Positions 25,828 through 34,169 of a DNA stretch of 64,000 bases are shown one piece after another. Each line of letters begins with the position of its first letter. Position 1 is the stretch's first letter. The position numbers were made by a program, and so were the translations under genes. The stretch is from Microscilla marina ATCC 23134 (GTDB lineage: Bacteria; Bacteroidota; Bacteroidia; Cytophagales; Microscillaceae): contig NZ_AAWS01000030.1 in the NCBI RefSeq assembly GCF_000169175.1, positions 44,428-108,427 on the forward strand, written 5' to 3'. The notes beneath the pieces are model-generated. The model searched no databases and had not been told where the DNA came from. It saw nothing but the letters and a program-made list of their open reading frames with translations.

Positions 25828-26220
25828 TAAGTTGAAAAAAATTAAGCTAGAGAGCGTACAAACTCAAAGCTTATTTTGCTAACGCAATGGAGATGAAAAC
25901 GCTCAGTTCATTGGTTTTCTTCTGGTCCTTTTAAGTCTTCCTTTAGGAGACTTGAAAGCTGTGAATAAAGGCAAGTCTCCTGACTTGCTTGCGCAGCAAA
26001 TATTGCGTGTGTAAAAATTATAAAAACTACTCTTGGTTTTCAATGTTTCTATTTTGTTTGAAATGGAAGCAATAAAATAGGTGCAAAGTTCTATTGGTGT
26101 AAAGTCAAAAATTGATTAACCTTCGTTAGCCATTTGGCTAGAAAGCCTGTCCTGTAAAGGTTAGAGGCTTTTTTTATCAAAAAGCATTAAGTGACCCGTT
26201 GGAACACTCAAAGCAGAGGG
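25828..26220 (+). repeat. Structured repeat element, copy A (downstream of the DUF6155-like gene)
   Basis: Three modules in order: ACTTAAGTTGAAAAAA; a double hairpin TTTTAAGTCTTCCTTTAGGA..GACTTGA with AAGTCTCCTGACTTGCTTGC, then GCGCAGCAAAT and AAAATTATAAAAAC (25926-26040); and AAGTGACCCGTTGGAACACT (about 26186). The same modules in the same order form copy B. Together with 25598-25790 it fills most of the 757-base gap 25533-26289. Confidence 0.65.
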
Positions 26221-26289
26221 GTGCGGTATTTTGCTTATGCAATGAGAGGTACAAGCTACTCTGATGCTAAGCTTGCACCAGAGTAAGTT

Positions 26290-26805
26290 TTATTCCCCTA
26301 TGTATTGCGCATACACATCATTGAGTTGGTCGTAATGCCCATAAGCCTCAGTAGCTGAGTTTTTGACATCTATAAGCCGCGCTCTATAGTCATTCTGTAA
26401 GTTGTGCTGAACAATCATTTGAATCACGTCACCAAATAGTTCCTCAAAGTAAATATAAAAATCATCGCCAAAGTCACCCCCATATTCATTTGCCATACCG
26501 GTACACTCTTCTATGGCATGCAAGGCTACTTCTATATAATACTTTACAGTTGTATCGCTACTCAATTGTTCAATAATATGCTTTACTTTGTCTAGGTTTA
26601 ATCCCCCTTGCATTCTTTCATTGGGGTAGATAGCTTGAGTAATTTGGGTGGTGTATTTGTCTAACAGTTTTTGGTCAAGTATATCAGGCTTAAGCTTGAT
26701 GGCATAGTAGCCTCTTACTACTTCAAAACTAGAGTATAGCTCTTTTAACTCAGCTCTTAGCTGTTCTTCGCTTTGTGTTTTAATGTGATTTAGAAAGTCT
26801 AGCAT
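26290..26805 (-). CDS. DUF6155-like hypothetical protein
   Basis: 171 residues, acidic, all-helical and cytoplasmic. The opening (MLDFLNHIKTQSEEQLRAEL, then KELYSSFEVVRGYYAIKL) and the YTTQITQAIYPNER segment recall the DUF6155 family, whose function is unknown; I hold this match only moderately. The gene stands alone, flanked on both sides by copies of the same structured repeat. Confidence 0.6.
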   Translation of the reverse strand: MLDFLNHIKTQSEEQLRAELKELYSSFEVVRGYYAIKLKPDILDQKLLDKYTTQITQAIYPNERMQGGLNLDKVKHIIEQLSSDTTVKYYIEVALHAIEECTGMANEYGGDFGDDFYIYFEELFGDVIQMIVQHNLQNDYRARLIDVKNSATEAYGHYDQLNDVYAQYIGE

Positions 26806-26879
26806 TTGGATTAATAATTATATTGATAACTTGTACCGCTTGTTTTTTCCACAAAATTACAAACTTTTTCCCATCTAAA

Positions 26880-27115
26880 AGCTCAAGTTAAAAGAAGGAT
26901 GGTAAAACCCTTGGCTCTTTTAAGTCTTCTTTCAGGAGACTTGAAATTATTTAATGAATATAGGTCTCCAGACTTGTTTGCGCAGCAAATGGTGTCTGCG
27001 TGAAAATTATAAAAACGGCTTTTGGTTGAAGTTAAGGCTGCATTCGCAGAGAAATCTGGAGACTTCTATAAGTTTCAAGTGTCCTTCGGAACACTTAAAA
27101 CAGCAAGGTTCTGCC
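26880..27115 (+). repeat. Structured repeat element, copy B (upstream of the DUF6155-like gene)
   Basis: Modules: AGCTCAAGTTAAAAGAAGG; TTTTAAGTCTTCTTTCAGGA..GACTTGA with GGTCTCCAGACTTGTTTGC, GCGCAGCAAAT and AAAATTATAAAAAC (26916-27027); then AAGTGTCCTTCGGAACACTT (about 27079). It parallels copy A in order and orientation, so the gene between them is bracketed by direct repeats. It also occupies most of the 310-base gap before the KAS III-like stop codon. Confidence 0.65.
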
Positions 27116-28120
27116 TCAATACCTCAACAACACCCCACCAATGGCAAAGCCCGCCGAAGTACCCGCCAATAAACAAATATCGCCCCGTTGAATGCTACCC
27201 TCGTCTATAGCTGCCATGAGCGTAAGCGGAATAGAAGCCGCAATACAATTGCCATAGTGTGCCAAGGTAGTTTTTACCTGCCCAGAAGCAAAGTCAAATA
27301 AGCGTTGGAAGAGTGCCGCCCCCAGTTTAGACGCCTGATGAGGCACTATAGCGTCTACTGTAGCAAGGGCATAGTCTGTGTCGGCAAAAAAAACCTCCAT
27401 AAAATCAGGCAACAGACGTTTGGTAAGTTTGAGCAATTGTTTGCCCTTCATTTGGAACGAATGTAGCTCAGGGTCGTACGGGTAGTCTTTGAAAAACTTA
27501 CGATTGCCCCCTCCTTCAATCAAGGTATGATACACCCCTTCAGAATAAGTGCGTTGCATTCCCTTGATATAGCAAGAGGCTTGTTCAGGGGCGTAGCTCA
27601 CCACCGTCGCTGCTGCCCCATCGCCAAACAGGGTCAGGGTTTCCCAGTTGGTAGGATTGATGCCCTTAGAGGCAATCTCGCTACTTACAATGAGTATGTT
27701 TTTATAGGCTTTTCCGTCTAGTATTTTGGCGGCAAAATCAAGTGCAGTGACAAAACTCAAGCAAGTACTGTCAATGTCTATAGCGGGGGTGTGGCAAGCG
27801 TTACCGTCCTTCATTTCTGCTTTTATCACACTGGCTTGGTTAGGAATGGGATAGTCGTAGGTGCCCCCACCCGAAATGAGCATATCTATGTCGTGCAAAG
27901 TCATTCCGGCCTTTTGCAAAGCTTCTTCTGCCGCCCGTGCACCCATCCAGCCATTAGACTCTTGACTTGCCACATGGCGGTTTTGCACCCCCGAATATTT
28001 CATTGCCCAGCCAGCGGGCAAGCTGTGTTTTTTTTCTAAAGCCTCCGAACTCATCGCTTGTGGCAAATACTTGCCCATTGCTACTATTCTGATAGGTTTA
28101 GTTTTGGTCGTTTTGCTCAT
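27116..28120 (-). CDS. 3-oxoacyl-ACP synthase III-like enzyme (KAS III fold)
   Basis: 334 residues, a thiolase-fold condensing enzyme. The catalytic triad is intact: Cys120 (DSTCLSFVTALD), His261 (VPHQASKLG) and Asn291 (HYGNCIAASIP), with the C-terminal GTSAGFAIGGVLL loop. FabH starts fatty acid chains from acyl-CoA, but several relatives instead make beta-ketoacids, olefins or esters. In this cluster, with an adenylate-forming enzyme and an aminocarboxypropyl transferase, a dedicated biosynthetic role is more likely than housekeeping. It overlaps the upstream gene by 23 bases and ends the operon. Confidence 0.92.
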   Translation of the reverse strand: MSKTTKTKPIRIVAMGKYLPQAMSSEALEKKHSLPAGWAMKYSGVQNRHVASQESNGWMGARAAEEALQKAGMTLHDIDMLISGGGTYDYPIPNQASVIKAEMKDGNACHTPAIDIDSTCLSFVTALDFAAKILDGKAYKNILIVSSEIASKGINPTNWETLTLFGDGAAATVVSYAPEQASCYIKGMQRTYSEGVYHTLIEGGGNRKFFKDYPYDPELHSFQMKGKQLLKLTKRLLPDFMEVFFADTDYALATVDAIVPHQASKLGAALFQRLFDFASGQVKTTLAHYGNCIAASIPLTLMAAIDEGSIQRGDICLLAGTSAGFAIGGVLLRY

Positions 28121-29399
28121 TGAATGCCTGCTTAATTCTTCTTAATTTACCCCCCTTTTCGTGGTGTTTGTGTTGGACTTGCACAATGTTTACCCCAGCA
28201 ATGTGGTGTTTATTGAGCAAGTCTAGTATACCCTGCCGGGCTTGACAAAAACTTTTTTCTTGGCCTTTTATGTACAGTTCTAAGCGTTGAAGATCGGTTT
28301 GAGCAAGCGTATAATCTTGAATAGCTTCATCGGAAAAAATGATGGCCCGACGCAAAAAATCAGGGTAAATTTTTACAGTATTCCCTGTGGTATCGACAAA
28401 ATGTAACACATCATCGGCACGCCCTTCTATTTGGGCGATGGCAAGGGTAGGTTGCCCACAAGGGCAAGCTTTTTCTTCTATAATAATGTCATTGAGCTCG
28501 TAGCGTACTACAGGTTGCGACGAACGCAGCAAGTCAGTAATTACAGGATGAAACCGCAAGCGTGACTCATCGAGGTATTTTTTTTCAATAATGAGAAAAT
28601 CTTCGTGAAAATGCAATACGCCCTCGCTGCAACTACTGGCAAGAAACCCCTCAGTACATTGATATACTTGATGGATGGTTTGCCCAAAGACTCGTTCTAG
28701 TTGAACCCTGTCTTCGGGAGAGAGTACTTCCGCCACCGCAATTACCTTGGTAGGGGCAATGTGCAAGGTACCCGCCTCTAATGCTTGGGCAAGCTCTAGC
28801 AGCATACTGGGTTGCGCCACCAATATATGAGGCTTGAGGGCGTTGAGCCGGGCCAGGTGTTGGGGCAAATTGTCATACAAATCAAAAAACTCAAACTGTA
28901 GCACCCGCGACTTTATCGAGTCGTACAAGTTGCTGTTGGCACGCAAAAAAAAGGCGACCTTGCGTTTTTTGAGAGCTACCCCAATGACCCGATCAAGCAC
29001 GGCAGCCACCCAAAAAGCCCGCTCTGCCTGGGCAGCAAGAAAAATGCCCCGGTTGCCACTGGTGCCTGACGACAGCCCCACGGTAACCTTGCCCAACATA
29101 GGCGAAAAGTCGCGCGATTGTTCGGCTTTGAGTGCCACATTATAGGCCTCTTGTACCTCTATTCCGTGGGTATTGATGGCGTTGAAGTTTGCCATAAACC
29201 GGGCTTTGTTCATCAAAGGATAAGCTGCCAGTGGTTGTTTGTTTTGGGCGCTTTCGCGATAAAAACCTGAGTGGCACAACACCTTTTTTTGCAACCGTTT
29301 CCATAACTTTTGCTGTAGCCTTTGTTTTGCTTTTGTCGTGCGGGGTTTGCGCCAACGGAGCTGCACCAAGCGCCATAAAATCTGGAGTTTAAAGAACAT
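28098..29399 (-). CDS. Adenylate-forming enzyme (F390-synthetase/CapK-like)
   Basis: 433 residues, ANL-type adenylation enzyme of the phenylacetate-CoA ligase / coenzyme F390 synthetase branch. The P-loop is SSGTSGNRG (110-118), the central motif is VYQCTEGFLA, and VRYELNDIIIEEKACPCGQP carries the tract that in this branch includes a Cys pair. It resembles the TIGR02304 'putative adenylate-forming enzyme' group. It should activate a carboxylic acid as its AMP ester, for transfer to CoA or another acceptor. It overlaps both neighbours (23 and 11 bases), so it belongs to a tightly coupled operon. Substrate unknown. Confidence 0.88.
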   Translation of the reverse strand: MFFKLQILWRLVQLRWRKPRTTKAKQRLQQKLWKRLQKKVLCHSGFYRESAQNKQPLAAYPLMNKARFMANFNAINTHGIEVQEAYNVALKAEQSRDFSPMLGKVTVGLSSGTSGNRGIFLAAQAERAFWVAAVLDRVIGVALKKRKVAFFLRANSNLYDSIKSRVLQFEFFDLYDNLPQHLARLNALKPHILVAQPSMLLELAQALEAGTLHIAPTKVIAVAEVLSPEDRVQLERVFGQTIHQVYQCTEGFLASSCSEGVLHFHEDFLIIEKKYLDESRLRFHPVITDLLRSSQPVVRYELNDIIIEEKACPCGQPTLAIAQIEGRADDVLHFVDTTGNTVKIYPDFLRRAIIFSDEAIQDYTLAQTDLQRLELYIKGQEKSFCQARQGILDLLNKHHIAGVNIVQVQHKHHEKGGKLRRIKQAFNEQNDQN

Positions 29400-30237
29400 T
29401 CATCGCTAACTTATCTTGCACCAAAGCATCGGTAGTGGCTGCACAGTGCGTAGGAACCAACAAAGTCTGGGGGTTTGCCACGTGGTAATCGTGCATTTTT
29501 TGTAAGGTGCGTTTAAAATCGAACCACGAGTGAAAAAACAACACTACTATAGGGTTGGGAGGAATGACCTCCTCGTAAGAGCGTTTGATCCAGCAAGCGT
29601 CTGCCACCAAAAAATAAGGTCTTTGTTTGGTTTCTAACATCACCCCAATCTGCCCGGCAGCGTGTCCTGGTAGCTCATAAATATACAGGCTATCGTCGCC
29701 AAACAAGTCGTACTTATGCCCAAAAATAGGGTCAGTCATTTTCTCGCAGGTTTCGTCAATCAATACTGTGCGTTGCTTCAGGTTTTTGGGCAACAAATCT
29801 TTGAGTACCCCTTTGCTAAAAGCAGTCCATGCCGATAAACTCAAGGTATAGTCGAGCGCTTGGCGCGAAGCGTAAAAAGTAGCATTCGGAAAATCTTTCA
29901 GCCCGCCCACATGGTCGGCATGAAAATGAGTAATAATGATGTGTTTAATGTCTTCAGGGGCAATGCCTGCCTGCTGGAGCTGGGCTTTTACCTCGTCTTG
30001 TTCTCTGATCACCACTGGGCTTAGCAAAGCGTATATCTTGTTAGGAAACCAGCCCGTGGCTTGGTGAAACCTGCGGGTGTAACCTGTATCATACAAAATC
30101 CAGCCCTTGTCGGGGTGTTCTATCAGCCCCCATAGAGCGTTGAACTGCACATTTTCGCTTTTGCCACCTTGTATTACTTCGCTTTCTTTTGCTACGCAAT
30201 ATCCGGCATAGTTGAGGTATAGTTTTACTTTTTTCAT
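29389..30237 (-). CDS. Metallo-beta-lactamase-fold hydrolase (lactonase-like)
   Basis: 282 residues. Dinuclear zinc motif HFHADH (His104, His106, Asp108, His109), then LPGHAAGQ, VADACW and a final VPTHC provide the remaining ligands. The opening LWGLIEHPDKGWILYDTGY and overall length match the branch that contains N-acyl homoserine lactonases such as AiiA, but many relatives act on other esters. Cytoplasmic. It lies between the adenylation gene (11-base overlap) and a repeat-filled gap of 491 bases. It may hydrolyse a lactone or thioester intermediate of the pathway. Confidence 0.9.
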   Translation of the reverse strand: MKKVKLYLNYAGYCVAKESEVIQGGKSENVQFNALWGLIEHPDKGWILYDTGYTRRFHQATGWFPNKIYALLSPVVIREQDEVKAQLQQAGIAPEDIKHIIITHFHADHVGGLKDFPNATFYASRQALDYTLSLSAWTAFSKGVLKDLLPKNLKQRTVLIDETCEKMTDPIFGHKYDLFGDDSLYIYELPGHAAGQIGVMLETKQRPYFLVADACWIKRSYEEVIPPNPIVVLFFHSWFDFKRTLQKMHDYHVANPQTLLVPTHCAATTDALVQDKLAMNVL

Positions 30238-30262
30238 CTTTAGTTGGTCGTTAGTAGTTGGG

Positions 30263-30430
30263 AGCTTCTAAAGCTTTTAGCCTTTAGCTTTTGTTTGGCT
30301 GTTTGTAGGGAGCTTTTAGCCTTTTTTGATCTTGGTGTAACTTTAGCCTTTAGCTTTTGTTTAACTGTTTGTAGAGAGCTTTTAGCCTTTAGCTTTTTTT
30401 GATCTCTGTATTTTAGCCTTTGATTATCAT
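30263..30430. repeat. Direct repeats of TTTAGCCTTTAGCTTTTG type
   Basis: Two to three imperfect copies of a ~75-base unit: TTTAGCCTTTAGCTTTTGTT, then ACTGTTTGTAG-GAGCTTTTAGCC and TTTTTTGATCT. They run directly into the 110-base repeats. Fragments of the same text occur at 31730-31770, on the other side of the SDR gene. Confidence 0.7.
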
Positions 30431-30480
30431 ATTTGCGAATTTGTTAGAAGTCAGTAGCCAATAGTTTTAGCTGCGCTCAT

Positions 30481-30724
30481 TCGTAATTGAAAAACTCGTA
30501 ATTAGCTAAAGCAGAGCTCCCTCCGGTCGGTTCGTAATTGTTTAACTATTTGTATTGAGCTTTTAGCCTTTAGCGTCGCTTTGCGCTCATTCGTAATTGA
30601 AAAACTCGTAATTAGCTAAAGCAGAGCTCCCTCCGGTCGGTTCGTAATTGTTTAACTATTTGTATTGAGCTTTTAGCCTTTAGCGTCGCTTTGCGCTCAT
30701 TCGTAATTGAAAAACTCGTAATTC
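30481..30724. repeat. Perfect 110-bp tandem repeat (2.2 copies)
   Basis: Units 30481-30590 and 30591-30700 are identical, and 30701-30724 starts a third. Each contains TCGTAATTGAAAAACTCGTA, GCAGAGCTCCCTCCGGTCGG and TTTTAGCCTTTAGCG. A single diverged copy of the middle part is at 57928-57985, upstream of the hybrid kinase. Identity of the two units implies recent duplication or gene conversion. No frame runs through it. Confidence 0.9.
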
Positions 30725-30728
30725 GTAA

Positions 30729-31700
30729 TTAAACAAACCACTCCACAAACTCCCTAATTGCCTCGTCGGTGCTTACTTTGGGGCTGTAGCCCAATAGCTT
30801 TTGTGCCTTCGATATGTTCATAGTCATAGACTTGGCAAGTACCCCCACTCCGTATTTAGTAAGGACAGGTTCTTTGCCTCCCGTCAGTTTTGCCGAAAGT
30901 TCCATTGCCCCCGCAGCTGCCCATACCACCCAATACGGTACTTGGGCAGTGGGCACTTCTTTGCCCAGCAGCTGTAGTACCATTGCTATTTTCTCCCAAA
31001 GTTTTACGGGTTCGCCGTTCGTAATGTTATAAGTTTCGTTGAGCCCTGTTTGAGTAGTCAACGCCAGTACGATAGCATCTGCCACATTGGCCACCGAAGT
31101 CAAATCTACTATATTTTTGCCATTTCCTATCACTTTAAGCCTGCCTTCTTGTTGTGCCCTGATGATGCGTGGCATAATCACCGTATCGCCTCTGCCTATC
31201 AAGGCACGGGGGCGCAAGGTTACGTAAGCAATGCCCGATTGCTCTAGTTCAACCTCAGCAAGTCGTTTGGTTTGGCTGTAGGCATTCACCATTTGGCGGG
31301 GCAGTGGGTCGCTTTCTTTAATGTCGAACCGATCGTTGCCCGTGAAATACATCGAGGGAGTAGAGATAAAGACAAAGCGTTTGATGCGGTGTTCTAGGGC
31401 GGCTTTTATCAAATGTTGTTGGGTAATGAGATTGGCTGCCTCAAAGCTGGCGTAACTGCCCCACGGCGACGAAAGGGCGGCTGCGTGCACAATATACTCG
31501 GCTTGTGCCGCTATGCTTTGTACAAACTCCTGGTGAGTTAAATCTCCCAAAACATAGCGCACTTTGGGGTGCTCTACAGTATGGCTGGGCTTGAGGGTGC
31601 GCCCTGTGGCTATCACCTGACTTACTTCAGGCAATTGAACGAGCACTTCGAGGGTACGAAATCCCAAAAAACCTGTAGCACCAGTAAGTAGTATTTTCAT
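30729..31700 (-). CDS. Extended SDR, NAD-dependent epimerase/dehydratase
   Basis: 323 residues. Nucleotide-binding motif GATGFLG (7-13), VHAAALSSPWG (71-81), and the catalytic Tyr141-x3-Lys145 (NAYSQTKRLAE). The sequence is closest in style to 3-beta-hydroxysteroid dehydrogenase/dihydroflavonol reductase-type SDRs, which reduce or oxidise carbonyls on lipophilic substrates, more than to sugar epimerases. In this operon it may reduce a keto intermediate formed by the KAS III-like enzyme. It is separated from the downstream hydrolase gene only by repeats. Confidence 0.87.
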   Translation of the reverse strand: MKILLTGATGFLGFRTLEVLVQLPEVSQVIATGRTLKPSHTVEHPKVRYVLGDLTHQEFVQSIAAQAEYIVHAAALSSPWGSYASFEAANLITQQHLIKAALEHRIKRFVFISTPSMYFTGNDRFDIKESDPLPRQMVNAYSQTKRLAEVELEQSGIAYVTLRPRALIGRGDTVIMPRIIRAQQEGRLKVIGNGKNIVDLTSVANVADAIVLALTTQTGLNETYNITNGEPVKLWEKIAMVLQLLGKEVPTAQVPYWVVWAAAGAMELSAKLTGGKEPVLTKYGVGVLAKSMTMNISKAQKLLGYSPKVSTDEAIREFVEWFV

Positions 31701-31917
31701 TTTTTTTAGTTAATAGTCGGTAGCTTCTACAGCCTAAAGCTATTAGTCTTTAGCTTACGCTTTTGTTTTAATGTTTAATATACAATACTATGCAGTGATT
31801 TTAGTCAAATTTGTTGAACTCGCCAGAGGCTCGGTGATCAGTCGATGATGAATTTACAAACTATTTAACTCCATCGTTTCACACTTGGCATAGCCACGGT
31901 GGACTATCGACCGTTGA

Positions 31918-32988
31918 CTAAAATACCCCCACACAAAAAGTGTAAATATAAGCCTCGTCCTCCTCATTCAGTTTTTTTTCTAGCCAAGTATTACGTTTTA
32001 GTGCAGGACAATGCATTTCGGGGCGCCTCTTGACTAAAAACTGCCGCTCGCAAAAACGCGCATGAGGTGCCGCAGCCTTTGCCACCCCTTGCCATATTTG
32101 TTGGTATACTACAGGTGGGGCATACGACGAAAAGTCGGAGAGTGAAAAGGCATTGAATTGGTAAGGGCTTTCGGCTAAGTAGTCGGTCAATGAAGCAGTG
32201 ACTACTTCTACTCTATCAATATTTTTCTTGATCAAATCAAAGTTTTCGGGGCGCAAGTGGTGGGGCAAAATGCAGGGTGGCGAATACTTGCCCCGCAGCA
32301 TTAAGTGGGCGTAATGGTTGGTTTTTAGGTCAAAGTTGTTGCCCATGTGGTCGAGGCGGGCTTGCATATAGTCATACACGTTAAAACCAGCCGGAATGAG
32401 CCTTGCTCCGGGTTCACGCACCACATATTTCCATAAAAACTGGTGAGAGATGAACCTCAGGTAAAACCGCCACACCAGGTTATCCCATTTTTTTGTCCAA
32501 ATATTACGTTGCGCCTCCAGCGAGGGAGCAGTCATTAATTGCTCAATCAGTTTTTTGCGGGGACTTGCCAGCCGTAGCATACTCCTGAGCAATCGCTCCC
32601 AAGTACCACAATAGAGCACTCCGTTTCTGATATATTTGGGATGTTTTGCCCAAAATGCCTGGGCTTGCGCCGATAACAAAGGAGCAAGCGCTGGGTAAGT
32701 AGCCGCTCTTTTGCCGCAAGGCTGCAAACCAATAAATCGGGCGAAAGCCTTATAGTCAAAAGTATGGTAAGCAGCAAGCTTGAGCTCCAGTAGGTAGTTT
32801 TGGGCGGGGTTAAAGTCAATACTCACTATTTTTTTAGGGGTATCTACCAGCAAGTCGAGCGATCTTGCTCCACTGCCACTAATGCAAAGTACGGTGTCAT
32901 TAGAGGTCAGCTGTAGGGCTTGCCGCTCCGATTCGCTGTCTTCGTTGCTTGCCGAATAGTTAATTTTGGTAAAAAAACGGTTTGCCAT
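31918..32988 (-). CDS. BtaA-like (DUF3419) S-adenosylmethionine aminocarboxypropyl transferase
   Basis: 356 residues. An N-terminal SAM-binding Rossmann core has the motif TVLCISGSGARSLDLLVDTPK (split reading, residues 32-52) followed by IVSIDFNPAQNYLLELKLAA, which is diagnostic for the BtaA/DUF3419 family. FNAFSLSDFSSY and ARFCERQFLVKRRPEM form the C-terminal half. BtaA moves the 3-amino-3-carboxypropyl group of SAM to diacylglycerol in betaine-lipid synthesis. No BtaB N-methyltransferase is adjacent, so the acceptor or final product probably differs. Its ATG overlaps the Rieske stop (TAATG), so the two are coupled. Confidence 0.87.
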   Translation of the reverse strand: MANRFFTKINYSASNEDSESERQALQLTSNDTVLCISGSGARSLDLLVDTPKKIVSIDFNPAQNYLLELKLAAYHTFDYKAFARFIGLQPCGKRAATYPALAPLLSAQAQAFWAKHPKYIRNGVLYCGTWERLLRSMLRLASPRKKLIEQLMTAPSLEAQRNIWTKKWDNLVWRFYLRFISHQFLWKYVVREPGARLIPAGFNVYDYMQARLDHMGNNFDLKTNHYAHLMLRGKYSPPCILPHHLRPENFDLIKKNIDRVEVVTASLTDYLAESPYQFNAFSLSDFSSYAPPVVYQQIWQGVAKAAAPHARFCERQFLVKRRPEMHCPALKRNTWLEKKLNEEDEAYIYTFCVGVF

Positions 32989-34022
32989 TATAAAAATAGT
33001 TTAAAATTGCTTTCTGAAGGTGTCATAGCTTGGCGTTGTTGGGCTGCCCGCCTGATCAGACGCATCTTGTGGTACATCATATCACCATCTATAGATTTAT
33101 CCTTTTGTTGGGCAAATATTTTTTGATTGGCAAATTGTTGTTGGGTGATGTCAAAGTCTTGTGCCAGTACTTTGCGGGCAAGCCAAGGTAAAGCTCGCTT
33201 GACCAGGAAGTTGAGCTTACCAAAACGAAATGAAAGCCTTACCAAAGCCTCCGTTTTGCCTTCGGTAATGGGGTTGCAGGCAATCACCGCCATAAACCGA
33301 GGAACGTCGTTGATGGCATAATCAACCTTTACCAGGTTGGGCAATAAAAAGGCATCGCTGTGCTTGATGCGCAGGTTTTTGCCCAGAATAAGCTGTAGTG
33401 CCACGCCTATTTTTTCGGTGGTTTCAGCATAACTTGCCAATAGTTGGTGAGAGGCTACTTTTAGTTGTACCTGATGCTGAGTAGGTGCCCCGTGCCCCCT
33501 GATAATGCCCCGGTGGATAAAAGGGGTGTGGGTGGCATCCATAAAGTTTTCAATGAGCAATTCTTCACTGGTATCAAATTGTTTTTTTAGCTGAACATGT
33601 TGCCAGCCTTTGGTTGGGTCTGCCAGCGACAGCGGTAACTTGGAGGGAGGTGTACCCTTGCCCAAATAAACCCAGAGCAAGCCGTTGGCTTGGCGTATTG
33701 GCAAAGTATGCAGTGAGGCGTTGAGTTTGCTTAGGTCTATATCGGGCGAGCTGGGAATATGGCAAACCCGCCCGTCTTGCTTGTACTGCCAGCCGTGATA
33801 AGGACAGGTAAGGGTGTTTTGCTTAAAACAAGTTATCGCCAATGGAGCCCGTTTGTGAGCACAAACATCTGCCACGGCAAATACTTGTGCTTGGGTATCG
33901 CGCCAAAGCAATAAAGGGATTCCATAAAGCTTGGTTTTGAACGATTGTTTTTTTTTCAGGTCTTGGGCAAAAGCTACTGCATGCCAATGGTCGGCTAAAC
34001 CTTGAGCGGTGGTTTCAAACAT
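32988..34022 (-). CDS. Rieske [2Fe-2S] non-haem iron oxygenase
   Basis: 344 residues. The Rieske cluster ligands are Cys54-x-His56 (CAHKRAPL) and Cys73-x2-His76 (CPYHGWQY). The mononuclear iron site is Asn159-x2-Asp162-x2-His165-x4-His170 (NFMDATHTPFIH). The layout matches the oxygenase component of VanA/PaO-type enzymes, which hydroxylate, demethylate or desaturate. No reductase or ferredoxin gene is adjacent, so electrons must come from elsewhere in the cell. It is the first gene of the cluster, with a promoter just upstream. Confidence 0.9.
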   Translation of the reverse strand: MFETTAQGLADHWHAVAFAQDLKKKQSFKTKLYGIPLLLWRDTQAQVFAVADVCAHKRAPLAITCFKQNTLTCPYHGWQYKQDGRVCHIPSSPDIDLSKLNASLHTLPIRQANGLLWVYLGKGTPPSKLPLSLADPTKGWQHVQLKKQFDTSEELLIENFMDATHTPFIHRGIIRGHGAPTQHQVQLKVASHQLLASYAETTEKIGVALQLILGKNLRIKHSDAFLLPNLVKVDYAINDVPRFMAVIACNPITEGKTEALVRLSFRFGKLNFLVKRALPWLARKVLAQDFDITQQQFANQKIFAQQKDKSIDGDMMYHKMRLIRRAAQQRQAMTPSESNFKLFL

Positions 34023-34115
34023 ATTTTTTTAGAATTGCTTTATTGTTTAAATGGTTCGCGAAGCGATGTTTCTTGTTATTTAAGCCAATTCAATCTAAAA
34101 AGCAATTGTCATAAT

Positions 34116-34144
34116 CAAAAGTAAGGGTTAAAGTGTAGAGGCAA
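34116..34144 (-). promoter_or_regulatory. Promoter of the Rieske-BtaA biosynthetic operon
   Basis: On the minus strand TTG (34142-34144), an 18-base spacer, and TACTTTTG (34116-34123) fit the Bacteroidetes consensus. It lies about 95 bases before the ATG and abuts the end of the 156-bp repeat array. Confidence 0.5.
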
Positions 34145-34169
34145 TCCCTTGTGGTTGCCCTATCGCAAG

